64,000 bases of DNA from assembly GCA_024235655.1 (NCBI GenBank), contig JACKLY010000001.1, positions 62,001 to 126,000 of the forward strand, in the 5' to 3' direction. The notes beneath the pieces are model-generated. The model was given only the letters and a program-made list of their open reading frames with translations, did not search any database and had not been told where the DNA came from. Shown here in pieces: positions 54,081 through 62,617 of this stretch. This stretch comes from Zoogloeaceae bacterium. GTDB taxonomy: Bacteria > Pseudomonadota > Gammaproteobacteria > Burkholderiales > Rhodocyclaceae. Positions within the stretch are counted from its first letter, which is position 1, and each line of letters opens with the position of its first letter. Both the position numbers and the translations under genes were made by a program.

Positions 54081-54633
54081 CCTGAACCAACACGAACTCA
54101 TCATTGGCGGTGCCCGTTCGGGCAAGAGTGCGCTGGCCGAAAAACGAGCAGCGGAAAGCGGGTTGCGCGTGATCTATGTGGCCACTGCTGAAATTAAAGA
54201 TGCTGAAATGGCACGCCGTATCGAACATCACCGCGCACGCCGTCCGCTCGACTGGGGTCTGGTCGAGGCCCCCTTGCAACTGGCAGCTGCACTGCAGGCA
54301 CATGCAGCAAAAGACACCTGCCTTGTCGTCGACTGTCTGACCCTGTGGCTTTCCAACCTGCTTTTTGCCGGCCAGGCTGCGCGGCAGGCCGAGGCAAACG
54401 AGGCACTCGACTGCCCCTTGCTGGCCGGCGAAACCGCGGCACTGATTGAAACACTGCCGCAACTCCCCGGCCGGATCACACTGGTATCCAACGAAGTCGG
54501 TTGGGGTATCGTGCCCATGCATCCGGTGTCGCGCTGCTTCACCGACGAGCAGGGACGCCTCAATCAACGCGTTGCAGCGGTATGCGACAGTGTCACGCTG
54601 GTGGCGGCCGGGCTGCCCCTGAGTCTGAAGTAG
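54061..54633 (+). CDS. cobU: Adenosylcobinamide kinase/guanylyltransferase CobU (CobP)
   Basis: A bifunctional enzyme that phosphorylates adenosylcobinamide and transfers GMP to it. P-loop GGARSGKSALAEKRA, VDCLTLWLSNLLF, and LVSNEVGWGIVPMHPVSR are diagnostic. Start is uncertain: ATG 54061 gives 190 residues and overlaps the cyclase gene by 20 bases, but an AAGGAGG sits at 54069-54075, six bases before an in-frame CTG at 54082 that gives 183 residues, close to the usual 180. Either way translation is tied to the cyclase gene. Confidence 0.93.
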   Translation: MAIRRHDLNQHELIIGGARSGKSALAEKRAAESGLRVIYVATAEIKDAEMARRIEHHRARRPLDWGLVEAPLQLAAALQAHAAKDTCLVVDCLTLWLSNLLFAGQAARQAEANEALDCPLLAGETAALIETLPQLPGRITLVSNEVGWGIVPMHPVSRCFTDEQGRLNQRVAAVCDSVTLVAAGLPLSLK

Positions 54634-54670
54634 GCGTACACTTCGCTGAAACAATAGCGGGAGGAGCTTC

Positions 54671-55276
54671 ATGCATCAATTGCTAGATGTACTGGCCTCG
54701 GGTGTTCACGACACAAAGAACCAGCTGTTCTGCGCCGAAGCACATATTGCTGAAACGGAAAAAAAGCATGGCATTGACCTGTCTGAGGCGCGCTATGCCA
54801 TCGAGGCTGCGGCGCAGCGCCTCTCCCGCACGCTTACCGCCTATCACCTGCTACGCGATGGTGCCTCGCTTGCCGTGGTGCCGACACTGGCCGAGGATCT
54901 ATGCAGTGAAATTGCAATCGACCAGCAGAAGCATCTGGCTCGCGCCGGTATCGTGCTGGAAGTGAAGTGCGAGGTGCGTGATGCGTGGCCACTGGATCGC
55001 GACCTGATTGCCGACGTGCTCAACAATGCCGTGCAAAATGCTGGCCGGCACGCTCGCAGCAAAATCATGCTGCACGCCTGGAATGACGACACCTGCCTGC
55101 ATTTCCGGGTTGAAGACGACGGCTCCGGATTTGCCGATCTGGCCACGCGCGGCACCGGCCTGTTGGTAGCCGAGAGGATCGCCCGCTTGCACCAGCGACA
55201 GGGGAAGCACGGCAGTCTCACACTGAGCAACAACGGTACGCTTGGCGGTGCCGTATTCGAGCTCTGCCTGCCTTGA
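54671..55276 (+). CDS. Minimal sensor histidine kinase-like protein
   Basis: A 201-residue soluble protein. An H-box-like GVHDTKNQL (His13) opens a short dimerisation helix region, followed by an HATPase domain with DVLNNAVQNAGRHA (N box), VEDDGSGF (G1) and GTGLLVAERIARLH (G2). There is no input or membrane domain. GGAGGAG precedes the ATG. It ends immediately before a response regulator (TGA then ATG), so the two form a pair. Confidence 0.82.
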   Translation: MHQLLDVLASGVHDTKNQLFCAEAHIAETEKKHGIDLSEARYAIEAAAQRLSRTLTAYHLLRDGASLAVVPTLAEDLCSEIAIDQQKHLARAGIVLEVKCEVRDAWPLDRDLIADVLNNAVQNAGRHARSKIMLHAWNDDTCLHFRVEDDGSGFADLATRGTGLLVAERIARLHQRQGKHGSLTLSNNGTLGGAVFELCLP

Positions 55277-56638
55277 ATGAACAGGCAAACCATGGCAGAA
55301 GTTGACTACAGCAAAAAACGTTTCCTGGTCGTCGATGACCAGCCGATGGCACGGGAAAGCCTGCGCGCCATTGCCCAAACAGTAGGCGCCTTTGCCGTCG
55401 ATTTCGCACCCGGCTATCAGGACGCCATCTTCAAGATCCGCAACAACACGCCGGACATCATCCTCTGCGACTACATGCTTGGCGACGGTCGGTCCGGGCA
55501 GCAATTGCTTGAGGAACTGCGCCGCTTCGACCTGCTGCCGGATGAAACCATTTTCATGATGGTGACCGGTGAGCAGTCATACGAACAGGTCGTTGCTGCC
55601 GTTGAACTCGTGCCCGATGACTACATCATCAAGCCATTTTCACCCGACAAGCTGTTACTGCGCCTTGATCGGGTCGCGGCCAAGAAAAAATTCTTCGCCA
55701 GTTTCTACCGTGAAAAACGCAAGCAGGAATACGAGAAAGCATTGGCTATCCTTGCTGAAAACAAGGGCAGCGAAGCGGGTCGCGCCTACCGGTTTGAAAC
55801 CTTGCGCCAGGAAGCCGAGGTGCATATGGCGGCCGGCAATGTCGAACAGGCTGAAACGGCCTACCGCAACATCCTTGAGAAGTACGAGTTTCCCTGGGCT
55901 CGCGCCGGCGTTGCGAAATCACTGCGCCAACAGAATCGCTTGACCGAGGCGCGCGAGGAAATCGAAAAGGTGGTTGCCGGCACCCCCCATTATTTCGACG
56001 CTGCCGACATCAAGGCCAACATCTGCATGGCACAGGGCGAGCACGAAGAAGCCCAGAAAGTGCTGGATGCCGTCGCCAAGAAAACACCGCGGAACTATCA
56101 GCGCAAACGCCTGCTGGCCGAAGCGGCAGAATTGAATGGCGATGTCGAGACGGCACGGAAGACCTTGGCCGATGTCGTTGCCAATGACACCATGCCGGGG
56201 GCCGTCAGTATTGAAGACCAGCTGAACCTCGCGCGCACCCATGTCGGTGCCGGCGACCTGATCTCGGCCGAAAAGGTGCTGCTACTGATGCGGGAATCCG
56301 AGGTCATGAATATGCAGCTGGCGCAACAAGGCAGTTTTTCCGCCTTGCTGGCGCTTGCCTCGCCCGCCAAGGGCAAGCCCAAGTTCACCGGCTTGCGCCC
56401 GGCACTGCTGGAAACGCCCCTGCCCACCAATGTCCGCATCGATGTCATGCATGCCGCACTGAATATCAACGACAACGAACTGGCCGACCGTCAGACAAAA
56501 CAATTGATGTCGGGCGATGAGGCGAAAAAGGTTTTCGGCACGGTGCGCAAGCTGTACGCACTGCATTCGCGAGAAAACGATTTCCGCGAAATCCAGCGAC
56601 AAGTCGCGCTGCAGCGGATTCATCACGAAGAAACCTGA
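55277..56638 (+). CDS. Response regulator with TPR-rich output
   Basis: A 453-residue protein: a receiver domain (residues 14-135, Asp65 in IILCDYMLGDGRSG, Thr in MMVTGEQ, Lys119 in YIIKPFSP), then about 300 residues of helical TPR-like repeats (EAEVHMAAGNVEQAETAYRN, ARAGVAKSLRQQNRLTEARE, ANICMAQGEHEEAQKVL). There is no DNA-binding or enzymatic output, so it probably acts through protein contacts. It starts directly after the kinase-like gene with no gap. Confidence 0.85.
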   Translation: MNRQTMAEVDYSKKRFLVVDDQPMARESLRAIAQTVGAFAVDFAPGYQDAIFKIRNNTPDIILCDYMLGDGRSGQQLLEELRRFDLLPDETIFMMVTGEQSYEQVVAAVELVPDDYIIKPFSPDKLLLRLDRVAAKKKFFASFYREKRKQEYEKALAILAENKGSEAGRAYRFETLRQEAEVHMAAGNVEQAETAYRNILEKYEFPWARAGVAKSLRQQNRLTEAREEIEKVVAGTPHYFDAADIKANICMAQGEHEEAQKVLDAVAKKTPRNYQRKRLLAEAAELNGDVETARKTLADVVANDTMPGAVSIEDQLNLARTHVGAGDLISAEKVLLLMRESEVMNMQLAQQGSFSALLALASPAKGKPKFTGLRPALLETPLPTNVRIDVMHAALNINDNELADRQTKQLMSGDEAKKVFGTVRKLYALHSRENDFREIQRQVALQRIHHEET

Positions 56639-56798
56639 AGTCCGGCCACGGCTCGCCGAATACGCCGCTTTAAAAGTCGCGGCCGATTCCATTTCCGGAT
56701 GATGAAAAGAGTTTTCCGGGGCAGTTTGAGATGGTATGCTCTCGATTCTTCAGGTTGTCTGACATATTTTACTCATACCCCTTCGCAAGGAGAGCTGC

Positions 56799-57269
56799 AT
56801 GTACAAGCGCATCCTCGTCGCCATCGACGACAGTTTCATGACCGACAAGGTACTGGATACCGCCATCGCCCTGTCCAAGTCCTGCGGCGCCACGCTCGGC
56901 CTGCTGCACGCGCTCGATGAAACCATGTTTGGCCACCATCCCAGTGCCGAGAACCTGCTGCCGAACAGCGTCGGCAAGGCGGAGTTCCGCATGCGCAAGG
57001 GGGCCGGCGCCTTCCTCGACAAAGCAGCCCAACGGGTTGCCGCGGCCGGTGTCGAAGCCGAATTGAAACTGGTCGAATCGGAAACCAAGCATATTTCCGA
57101 CATGCTGGTCGATACCGCCAAGGAGTGGAATGCCGATCTGCTGATCGTTGGTACGCACGGCCGCCCCGGCATGGTCGAGCGCTTCTTTGTCGGCAGCGTG
57201 GCCGAACGCATCGTGCGCCGGGCAACCACGTCGGTACTGCTCGTTCGCGGCGAATTGCCCTCAGACTGA
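56799..57269 (+). CDS. Universal stress protein (UspA family)
   Basis: A 156-residue single-domain Usp: [20 protein letters not shown] at the start, and the ATP-binding signature [20 protein letters not shown] followed by [11 protein letters not shown] at the end. The G-2x-G-9x-G(S/T) pattern predicts nucleotide binding. AAGGAGAG precedes the ATG. The 3' end overlaps the cobQ 3' end by nine bases, convergent. Confidence 0.92.
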   Translation: MYKRILVAIDDSFMTDKVLDTAIALSKSCGATLGLLHALDETMFGHHPSAENLLPNSVGKAEFRMRKGAGAFLDKAAQRVAAAGVEAELKLVESETKHISDMLVDTAKEWNADLLIVGTHGRPGMVERFFVGSVAERIVRRATTSVLLVRGELPSD

Positions 57270-58745
57270 TTCGGGCGGCAGATAAGCCGCCATTGCCGCC
57301 CAATCGAGCGCCTCGTCGACACTGTCGGCCAGGCGCTCGATGTCCATCTCGCGCCGCGCCGCCGGATCAAACCCGGTTTCATGCAGCGCTGCCCCTGCCC
57401 ACGCCAGCAATCCGGTCAGTGCCGCTGGAGCATCGAACAAGCCATGGCAGTAGGTGGCAAGGATTTGCCCGTCGGCCGATTGCGCACCATCCGGCTGCCC
57501 ATCAAGCATCGCTGCCGGCTGCGCCAGTGCCGGCCCCGTCGTCACCCCCATGTGGATTTCGTAGCCGCTGACGGCGGGCGAATCGGGCAGCTTCAGCGTG
57601 CCGGTCACATTCTTCAACTGTTTTTCTGCCGCCAGCGTCGTCTCGCAGTCAAGCAGGCCGAGACCGGGCGCGCTGCCGGGTTTGCCTTCCAGCCCGAGCG
57701 GGTCGTGCAGTGCCTTGCCCAGCATCTGGAAACCGCCGCAGATGCCGATCAGCTTGCCACCGTAACGCAGGTGCTTCTGGATCGCCGCTTCCCAACCGTT
57801 AGCACGCAACCAGACGAGGTCGGCCTGTACCGCCTTCGAGCCGGGCAGCACGATCAGGTCGGCGGCCGGCGGTGTCTCATGCGGGCCGATGAAACGGAAA
57901 TCGACCTCCGGGTGGAAGCGCAGCGGGTCCAGGTCGTTGTGGTTCGAGATGCGCGGGAAGGCCGGCGCAATCACCTTCAGTTTGGTCGCCCTTTTCGCCT
58001 CGGCGCCGCGCGGCAGCGCATCCTCGGCGTCCAGATACAGCCCGTGCAGGTAGGGCAGCACGCCGAGTACCGGCTTACCGGTGCGTTCTTCCAGCCAGCG
58101 CAACCCCGATTCGAGCAGCGTGATGTCGCCACGGAAGCGGTTGATGACGAAGCCCTTCACCCGCGCCTGTTCGCTGGGCGAGAGCAATTCCAGTGTACCG
58201 ACGAGGTGGGCAAAAACGCCGCCGCGGTCGATGTCGGCGATGAGGATCACCGGGCAATCGACAGCCTCGGCAAAGCCCATGTTGGCAACGTCGCGGTCGC
58301 GCAGGTTGATCTCGGCCGGGCTGCCGGCACCCTCGACCATCACGCAATCGTATTGCGCACACAGGCGCTCATAGGATTCAAGCACGGCCTTCATCGCGCG
58401 TGGCTTGTACTCGTGATACGCCACCGCGTCGAAATCCTGCAACGCCTTGCCGTGGATGATGACCTGTGCCCGCTTGTCGGTATTGGGCTTGAGCAGCACC
58501 GGGTTGAAATCGGTGTGCGGCGGCACGCCGGCTGCCAGCGCCTGCAGTGCCTGCGCGCGTCCGATCTCACCCCCGTCGACGGTCACTGCCGAGTTGAGCG
58601 CCATATTCTGCGGCTTGAACGGTGCCACGCGCAGCCCGCGGCGCTTGAGAATGCGGCACAGGGCCGCGACCAGCGTGCTCTTGCCGGCATCGGAGGTACA
58701 GCCCTGAACCATCAGGGTGGGCGTGTTACGACGGGGAGGTGTCAT
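57261..58745 (-). CDS. cobQ: Cobyric acid synthase CobQ/CbiP
   Basis: A 494-residue amidotransferase that amidates four side chains of adenosylcobyrinate diamide. N-terminal P-loop-like region [64 protein letters not shown], then the class I glutaminase domain with the catalytic Cys in [15 protein letters not shown] and His in [11 protein letters not shown] 58745 matches the family start; the frame stays open upstream to 59756 but that part is antisense to cbiB. Confidence 0.95.
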   Translation of the reverse strand: MTPPRRNTPTLMVQGCTSDAGKSTLVAALCRILKRRGLRVAPFKPQNMALNSAVTVDGGEIGRAQALQALAAGVPPHTDFNPVLLKPNTDKRAQVIIHGKALQDFDAVAYHEYKPRAMKAVLESYERLCAQYDCVMVEGAGSPAEINLRDRDVANMGFAEAVDCPVILIADIDRGGVFAHLVGTLELLSPSEQARVKGFVINRFRGDITLLESGLRWLEERTGKPVLGVLPYLHGLYLDAEDALPRGAEAKRATKLKVIAPAFPRISNHNDLDPLRFHPEVDFRFIGPHETPPAADLIVLPGSKAVQADLVWLRANGWEAAIQKHLRYGGKLIGICGGFQMLGKALHDPLGLEGKPGSAPGLGLLDCETTLAAEKQLKNVTGTLKLPDSPAVSGYEIHMGVTTGPALAQPAAMLDGQPDGAQSADGQILATYCHGLFDAPAALTGLLAWAGAALHETGFDPAARREMDIERLADSVDEALDWAAMAAYLPPESV

Positions 58746-58790
58746 CGGATAGGCGATTCGAATGGGTTGGCCGCGCCAAAGCTGCGGAAG

Positions 58791-58814
58791 ATGCGAAAGG
58801 CTGCATTTTCGCAT
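58791..58814. repeat. Inverted repeat between cobQ and cbiB
   Basis: ATGCGAAA (58791-58798) and TTTCGCAT (58807-58814) are perfect inverted repeats with an eight-base spacer, in the 147-base gap between divergent cobQ and cbiB. The symmetry would suit a dimeric regulator, or a short hairpin. There is no T-tract and no B12-box consensus. Confidence 0.45.
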
Positions 58815-58892
58815 GACGGACGACGAACCCGGCCGGCCGCAAGGCGGGCGCGGTAAAATCCGCGCTCCCCTCAACTTTATCCGAACCTTCCC

Positions 58893-59849
58893 TTGGCCCT
58901 GCCCGCTCCCCTGTTGCTGCCCCTGTTCGCCATCGCCGGCGCCACGCTCGACCGCCTGCTCGGCGAGCCGAAGCAATGGCACCCGCTGGTCGGCTTTGGC
59001 CGGGTAGCCGGGCGCATCGAAGCCCTGCTCAACCGCAACGGCGGCTGGCGGCTGGCCGGCCTGCTGGCCTGGAGCCTGGCCGTGCTGCCGCCGGTGGTGC
59101 TGGCCTTCTGGCTGTGCACCCTGCCGCTGGGCTGGCTGCTGCATCCGCTGCTGCTGTGTTTTGCGCTCGGCGGACGGGCACTGGACGAGCATGGCGCGCG
59201 CGTTGCCGACGACCTCGCGGCCGGCAATCTCGCCGCCGCACGCGAACATATCGGCTGGATGGTCTCGCGTGACACCAGCGCACTCGATGTCGAGGGCGTC
59301 TCGAAAGCCGCCGTCGAATCGCTGCTGGAAAACGGCAACGATGCCGTGTTCGGCGCGCTGTTCTGGTTCTTCCTGCTCGGCGGCCCCGGCGCCCTGCTCT
59401 TCCGGCTGGCCAACACGCTGGATGCGATGTGGGGCTACCGCAACGAACGCTTCCTTGCGTTTGGTGCCGCCGCCGCGCGGCTCGACGACGCACTCAACTA
59501 CCTGCCGGCGCGGCTGACCGCGCTTTCCTACGCGCTGTTCGGCAGCACCCGCCGTGCGCTGGCCTGCTGGCGCACGCAGGCGCCGAAATGGGACAGCCCG
59601 AACGCCGGGCCGGTGATGGCCGCCGGCGCCGGCGCATTGCAGGTTTCGCTGGGCGGAGCGGCCCTCTACCACGGCCAGCTCGAAGTGCGGCCGACACTGG
59701 GCGAAGGACGGCCGGCGGAGGCGCAGGACATCCGCCGTGCGCTGCGGCTGGTCCACCTCAGCCAGCGCCTGTGGCTATTGCTGGCACTGGCTATCGGCCT
59801 GTGCTTCAGCGTGCTGCCACTACTGACCAAGGGAGCGGCGCATGCTTGA
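58893..59849 (+). CDS. cbiB: Adenosylcobinamide-phosphate synthase CbiB
   Basis: A 318-residue membrane protein that attaches aminopropanol phosphate to adenosylcobyric acid. N-terminal [56 protein letters not shown] and [36 protein letters not shown] are diagnostic. TTG 58893 is used because the family motif begins within 20 residues and no ATG is available; no clear ribosome site is seen. It overlaps the next gene by eight bases. Confidence 0.93.
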   Translation: MALPAPLLLPLFAIAGATLDRLLGEPKQWHPLVGFGRVAGRIEALLNRNGGWRLAGLLAWSLAVLPPVVLAFWLCTLPLGWLLHPLLLCFALGGRALDEHGARVADDLAAGNLAAAREHIGWMVSRDTSALDVEGVSKAAVESLLENGNDAVFGALFWFFLLGGPGALLFRLANTLDAMWGYRNERFLAFGAAAARLDDALNYLPARLTALSYALFGSTRRALACWRTQAPKWDSPNAGPVMAAGAGALQVSLGGAALYHGQLEVRPTLGEGRPAEAQDIRRALRLVHLSQRLWLLLALAIGLCFSVLPLLTKGAAHA

Positions 59850-60834
59850 ACACGGCGGCCGCCTGCGCCTGGCCGCGCACCAGTGGAACATCCCGCTCGC
59901 CGACTGGGTCGATCTGTCGACCGGCATCAACCCCGAGGCCTACCCGATACCACCACTCGCCCCGGATTGCTGGCGCCGCCTGCCGGAAGACAACGACGGG
60001 CTGGAAGCTGCCGCTGCAGCCTATTACGGCAACGCCAGCCTGCTCGCCCTGCCCGGTTCGCAGGCCGCCATCCAGCTGCTGCCGACCTTGTTGCCGCGTG
60101 CCGTAGTCGCCTGCCTGTCGCCGCTCTACGAAGAACATCCGCAGGCCTGGGCACGTGCCGGCCACCGCCTGCGCCGACTGCAGAATGCGAATCTGACGCG
60201 GGCGCTGGCGGCGGCCACCCCGAACATTCTGCTCTGCAACCCGAACAACCCGACGGCACGGCAGTTCTCCCGCAGTGAACTGCTCGACGCTGCGGCCCAG
60301 TTGAAAAAACGTGGCGGCACACTGGTCGTCGATGAAGCCTTCGGCGATGCCGACCCGGAAAACTGCGTGGCCGACCTCGCCGGCACCGACGCCGCACCGA
60401 ACCTGATCGTGCTGCGCTCGCTCGGCAAGTTCTTCGGGCTGGCCGGGGCACGCGTCGGCTTCGTCTTTGCTGCGCCCGAACTGCTTGCCCGCATGGCCGA
60501 GGCCATCGGCCCGTGGCCGGTCAGCGGCCCGGCGCGCGCCGTCGCCACAGCCGCCCTGGCCGACCGTGACTGGCAGGCCGCTGAACGCACCCGCCTCGCC
60601 GCCGCCAGCGCACGGCTGACCAGCGTGCTGGCGCCCCTGGGCGAGACGATGTCCGCCCCCCTCTTCTGCTGGCTGCCCACGCCCGACGCCGTCACACTGC
60701 ACGACCATTTCGCCGCCCGCGGCCTGCTGGTGCGTCTGTTTACCGACATCCCCGGTATCCGCATCGGCCTGCCCGGCAACGAAAACGAATGGCAGCGGCT
60801 GGCTGCCGCAATCTCAGAATGGATAACACGATGA
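59842..60834 (+). CDS. cobD: L-threonine-O-3-phosphate decarboxylase
   Basis: A 330-residue PLP enzyme of the histidinol-phosphate-aminotransferase fold that makes (R)-1-amino-2-propanol phosphate for CbiB. N-terminal [39 protein letters not shown] and the PLP lysine in [26 protein letters not shown] precedes the ATG. Naming differs between nomenclatures (CobC or CobD); position right after cbiB supports this role. The last bases overlap the next gene by ATGA. Confidence 0.92.
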   Translation: MLEHGGRLRLAAHQWNIPLADWVDLSTGINPEAYPIPPLAPDCWRRLPEDNDGLEAAAAAYYGNASLLALPGSQAAIQLLPTLLPRAVVACLSPLYEEHPQAWARAGHRLRRLQNANLTRALAAATPNILLCNPNNPTARQFSRSELLDAAAQLKKRGGTLVVDEAFGDADPENCVADLAGTDAAPNLIVLRSLGKFFGLAGARVGFVFAAPELLARMAEAIGPWPVSGPARAVATAALADRDWQAAERTRLAAASARLTSVLAPLGETMSAPLFCWLPTPDAVTLHDHFAARGLLVRLFTDIPGIRIGLPGNENEWQRLAAAISEWITR

Positions 60835-61778
60835 AATGGATTGATGTTGGCAACGTCCACCGCAAAGACGCAAAGGCGCAAAGGAAAAACGAAATTCGAA
60901 GTGTGCTTTGCGCCTTTGCTGCAGGCGTTTTCATGATCCCATTTGCACACGCCGAAGTCAGCGTGCGCGACGACCTCGGCAACACCGTGCGCCTCGCGCA
61001 ACCTGCAAAGCGCATCGTCAGTCTGGCACCGCACATGACCGAAACCCTGTTCGCCGCCGGTGCCGGTTCGCAGATTGTCGGCACAGTCGATTACAGCGAC
61101 TTTCCCGAAGCCGCGAAGAAGATTCCGCGTGTAGGCGGCTACTCGCGCTTCGATCTGGAGCGTGTCGCCGCCCTCAAGCCCGACCTGATCGTTGGCTGGT
61201 ACAGCGGCAACGCACCGGCGCATATCGAGAAATTGCAGGCGCTTGGCTTTCCGCTCTACATCTCCCAGCCCAACCAGATCGATCATATCGCCACCGAAAT
61301 CGAACGCTTCGGCGAACTCGCCGGCACCACCGCAGTGGCAACACCCGAGGCCCGGCGTTTCCGCGAACAACTGGCCGCGCTGCGTGCCCGCTATTCCGGC
61401 AAGGCGACGGTACGCACCTTCTACCAGATATGGAAACAGCCATTGATGACCATCGGCAAGAACCAGATCATCTCCGACGTCGTGCGCCTCTGCGGCGGCA
61501 GCAACGTTTTCGGGCAGATCGAGCAAATGGCGCCGGCGGTAACCGTGGAGGCGGTGATCGCCGCCAACCCGGAAGTCATCATCGCCAGCGGCATGGGCGA
61601 TTCACGCCCGGAATGGCTGGACGACTGGAAGAAATGGACGAGCATCGACGCGGTGAAGCGTGACAACCTGTTCTTCGTGCCGCCGGAACTGATCCAGCGC
61701 CACACGCCGCGCCTGCTGGAAGGCACCGAGAAACTCTGCCAGCATCTCGAAACCGTGCGTACCCGCCGCAAGCCATGA
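60831..61778 (+). CDS. btuF: BtuF-like corrinoid-binding protein with unusual leader
   Basis: A 315-residue TroA/BtuF-fold binding protein: VRLAQPAKRIVSLAPHMTETLFAAGAGSQIVG, VDYSDFPEAAKKIPRVGGYS, DLIVGWYSGN and ITIASGMGDSRPEW-like segments. It should capture cobalamin or cobinamide in the periplasm; no btuCD lies in the window. The first 40 residues (VHRKDAKAQRKNEIR followed by SVLCAFAAGVF) are encoded by a repeat element at 60855-60919. The hydrophobic run LCAFAAGVFMIPFAHAEV may still act as a signal peptide. The start overlaps the upstream stop. Confidence 0.85.
   Translation: MKWIDVGNVHRKDAKAQRKNEIRSVLCAFAAGVFMIPFAHAEVSVRDDLGNTVRLAQPAKRIVSLAPHMTETLFAAGAGSQIVGTVDYSDFPEAAKKIPRVGGYSRFDLERVAALKPDLIVGWYSGNAPAHIEKLQALGFPLYISQPNQIDHIATEIERFGELAGTTAVATPEARRFREQLAALRARYSGKATVRTFYQIWKQPLMTIGKNQIISDVVRLCGGSNVFGQIEQMAPAVTVEAVIAANPEVIIASGMGDSRPEWLDDWKKWTSIDAVKRDNLFFVPPELIQRHTPRLLEGTEKLCQHLETVRTRRKP
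60855..60919. repeat. Inverted-repeat element, copy 3, inside the btuF-like gene
   Basis: The left arm (60855-60883, starting GTCCACCGCAAAG) matches the outer core of the other two copies with one change. The inner 14 bases (60870-60883) are perfectly repeated in inverse at 60906-60919; the outer part of the right arm is lost. The arms are richer in A/T-type transitions than copies 1 and 2. The element lies wholly within the 5' end of the btuF-like frame. Confidence 0.75.
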
Positions 61779-62575
61779 ACCGCCACCTGCCGCAACGCAT
61801 CGTCTGCCTGACCACCGAAACCGTCGAGGTGCTCTACGCCCTTGGCGAGCAGGACCGCATCGCCGGCATCTCCGGCTACACGGTCTTCCCGAAGGAGGCA
61901 CGCAAGGAAAAGCCCAAGGTCTTCGCCTTCACCAGCGGCGACCTGAACAAGATTCTCGCCGTGCAGCCCGATCTGGTACTCACCTTCTCCAACCTGCAGG
62001 CCGAGATCAGCCGTGAGCTGATTCAGTCCGGTGTGCCGGTGTACGCCTTCAACCAGCGCAGCGTCGAGGATATTCTTGGCATGATCGCTACCGTCGGCCG
62101 CCTGGTCGGTGCAGAGGAAAAAGCGCTGGCCATGGTCGCCGAACTGGAGGGCATCATCGACGGCGTGCGTGCCGAGGCGGCGCGGCTGTCGCGCCGGCCG
62201 AAGGTGTATTTCGAGGAGTGGGACGATCCTCAGATATCCGGCATTCGCTGGGCTTCCGAGATGATCGGCATTGCCGGCGGCGAGGATGTGTTCGCTGACC
62301 GTGCGCAATGTCAGTCCGCGAAAGAGCGCATCCTTGCCGATCCACTGGAAGTCGTGCGCCGCGCCCCGGACATCATCATCGGCTCCTGGTGCGGCAAGCA
62401 CTTCCGCCCTGAACGCGTCGCCGCCCGCGAAGGCTGGTCGGCCGTACCGGCGGTGGCCGGCGGCGCGATCCACGAGCTGAAATCAGCGATCATCCTCAAC
62501 CCCGGCCCGGTAGCGATCCGCGAAGGGCTGCCGGCGATGCTGGCGCTGTTTCAGGCGTGGGCACAGACCTCCTGA
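61775..62575 (+). CDS. BtuF-like corrinoid-binding protein without signal peptide
   Basis: A 266-residue protein of the same TroA/BtuF fold as its upstream neighbour: RIVCLTTETVEVLYALGEQDRIAGIS, KPKVFAFTSGDLNKILAVQPDLVLTF, and YFEEWDDPQISGIRWASEMIGIAGG. It begins directly with the first strand (NRHLPQRIVCLT) and has no signal peptide or lipobox, so it appears cytoplasmic. It overlaps the first gene by ATGA. It may bind corrinoids or a related metal chelate inside the cell; the role is unknown. Confidence 0.8.
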   Translation: MNRHLPQRIVCLTTETVEVLYALGEQDRIAGISGYTVFPKEARKEKPKVFAFTSGDLNKILAVQPDLVLTFSNLQAEISRELIQSGVPVYAFNQRSVEDILGMIATVGRLVGAEEKALAMVAELEGIIDGVRAEAARLSRRPKVYFEEWDDPQISGIRWASEMIGIAGGEDVFADRAQCQSAKERILADPLEVVRRAPDIIIGSWCGKHFRPERVAAREGWSAVPAVAGGAIHELKSAIILNPGPVAIREGLPAMLALFQAWAQTS

Positions 62576-62617
62576 CGGAACTTCCCGGTCGGCACCCACG
62601 GCTTCTGCGATAAGGCT

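Noticed and set aside
58746..58892. Cobalamin riboswitch between cobQ and cbiB
   Set aside because: I looked for a B12-box-like sequence and the long conserved stems here and before the other cob genes and saw none; a covariance-model scan would settle it.
58746..59756. Extension of the cobQ frame upstream of 58745
   Set aside because: The added 337 codons are antisense to cbiB, and family members start at the P-loop region.
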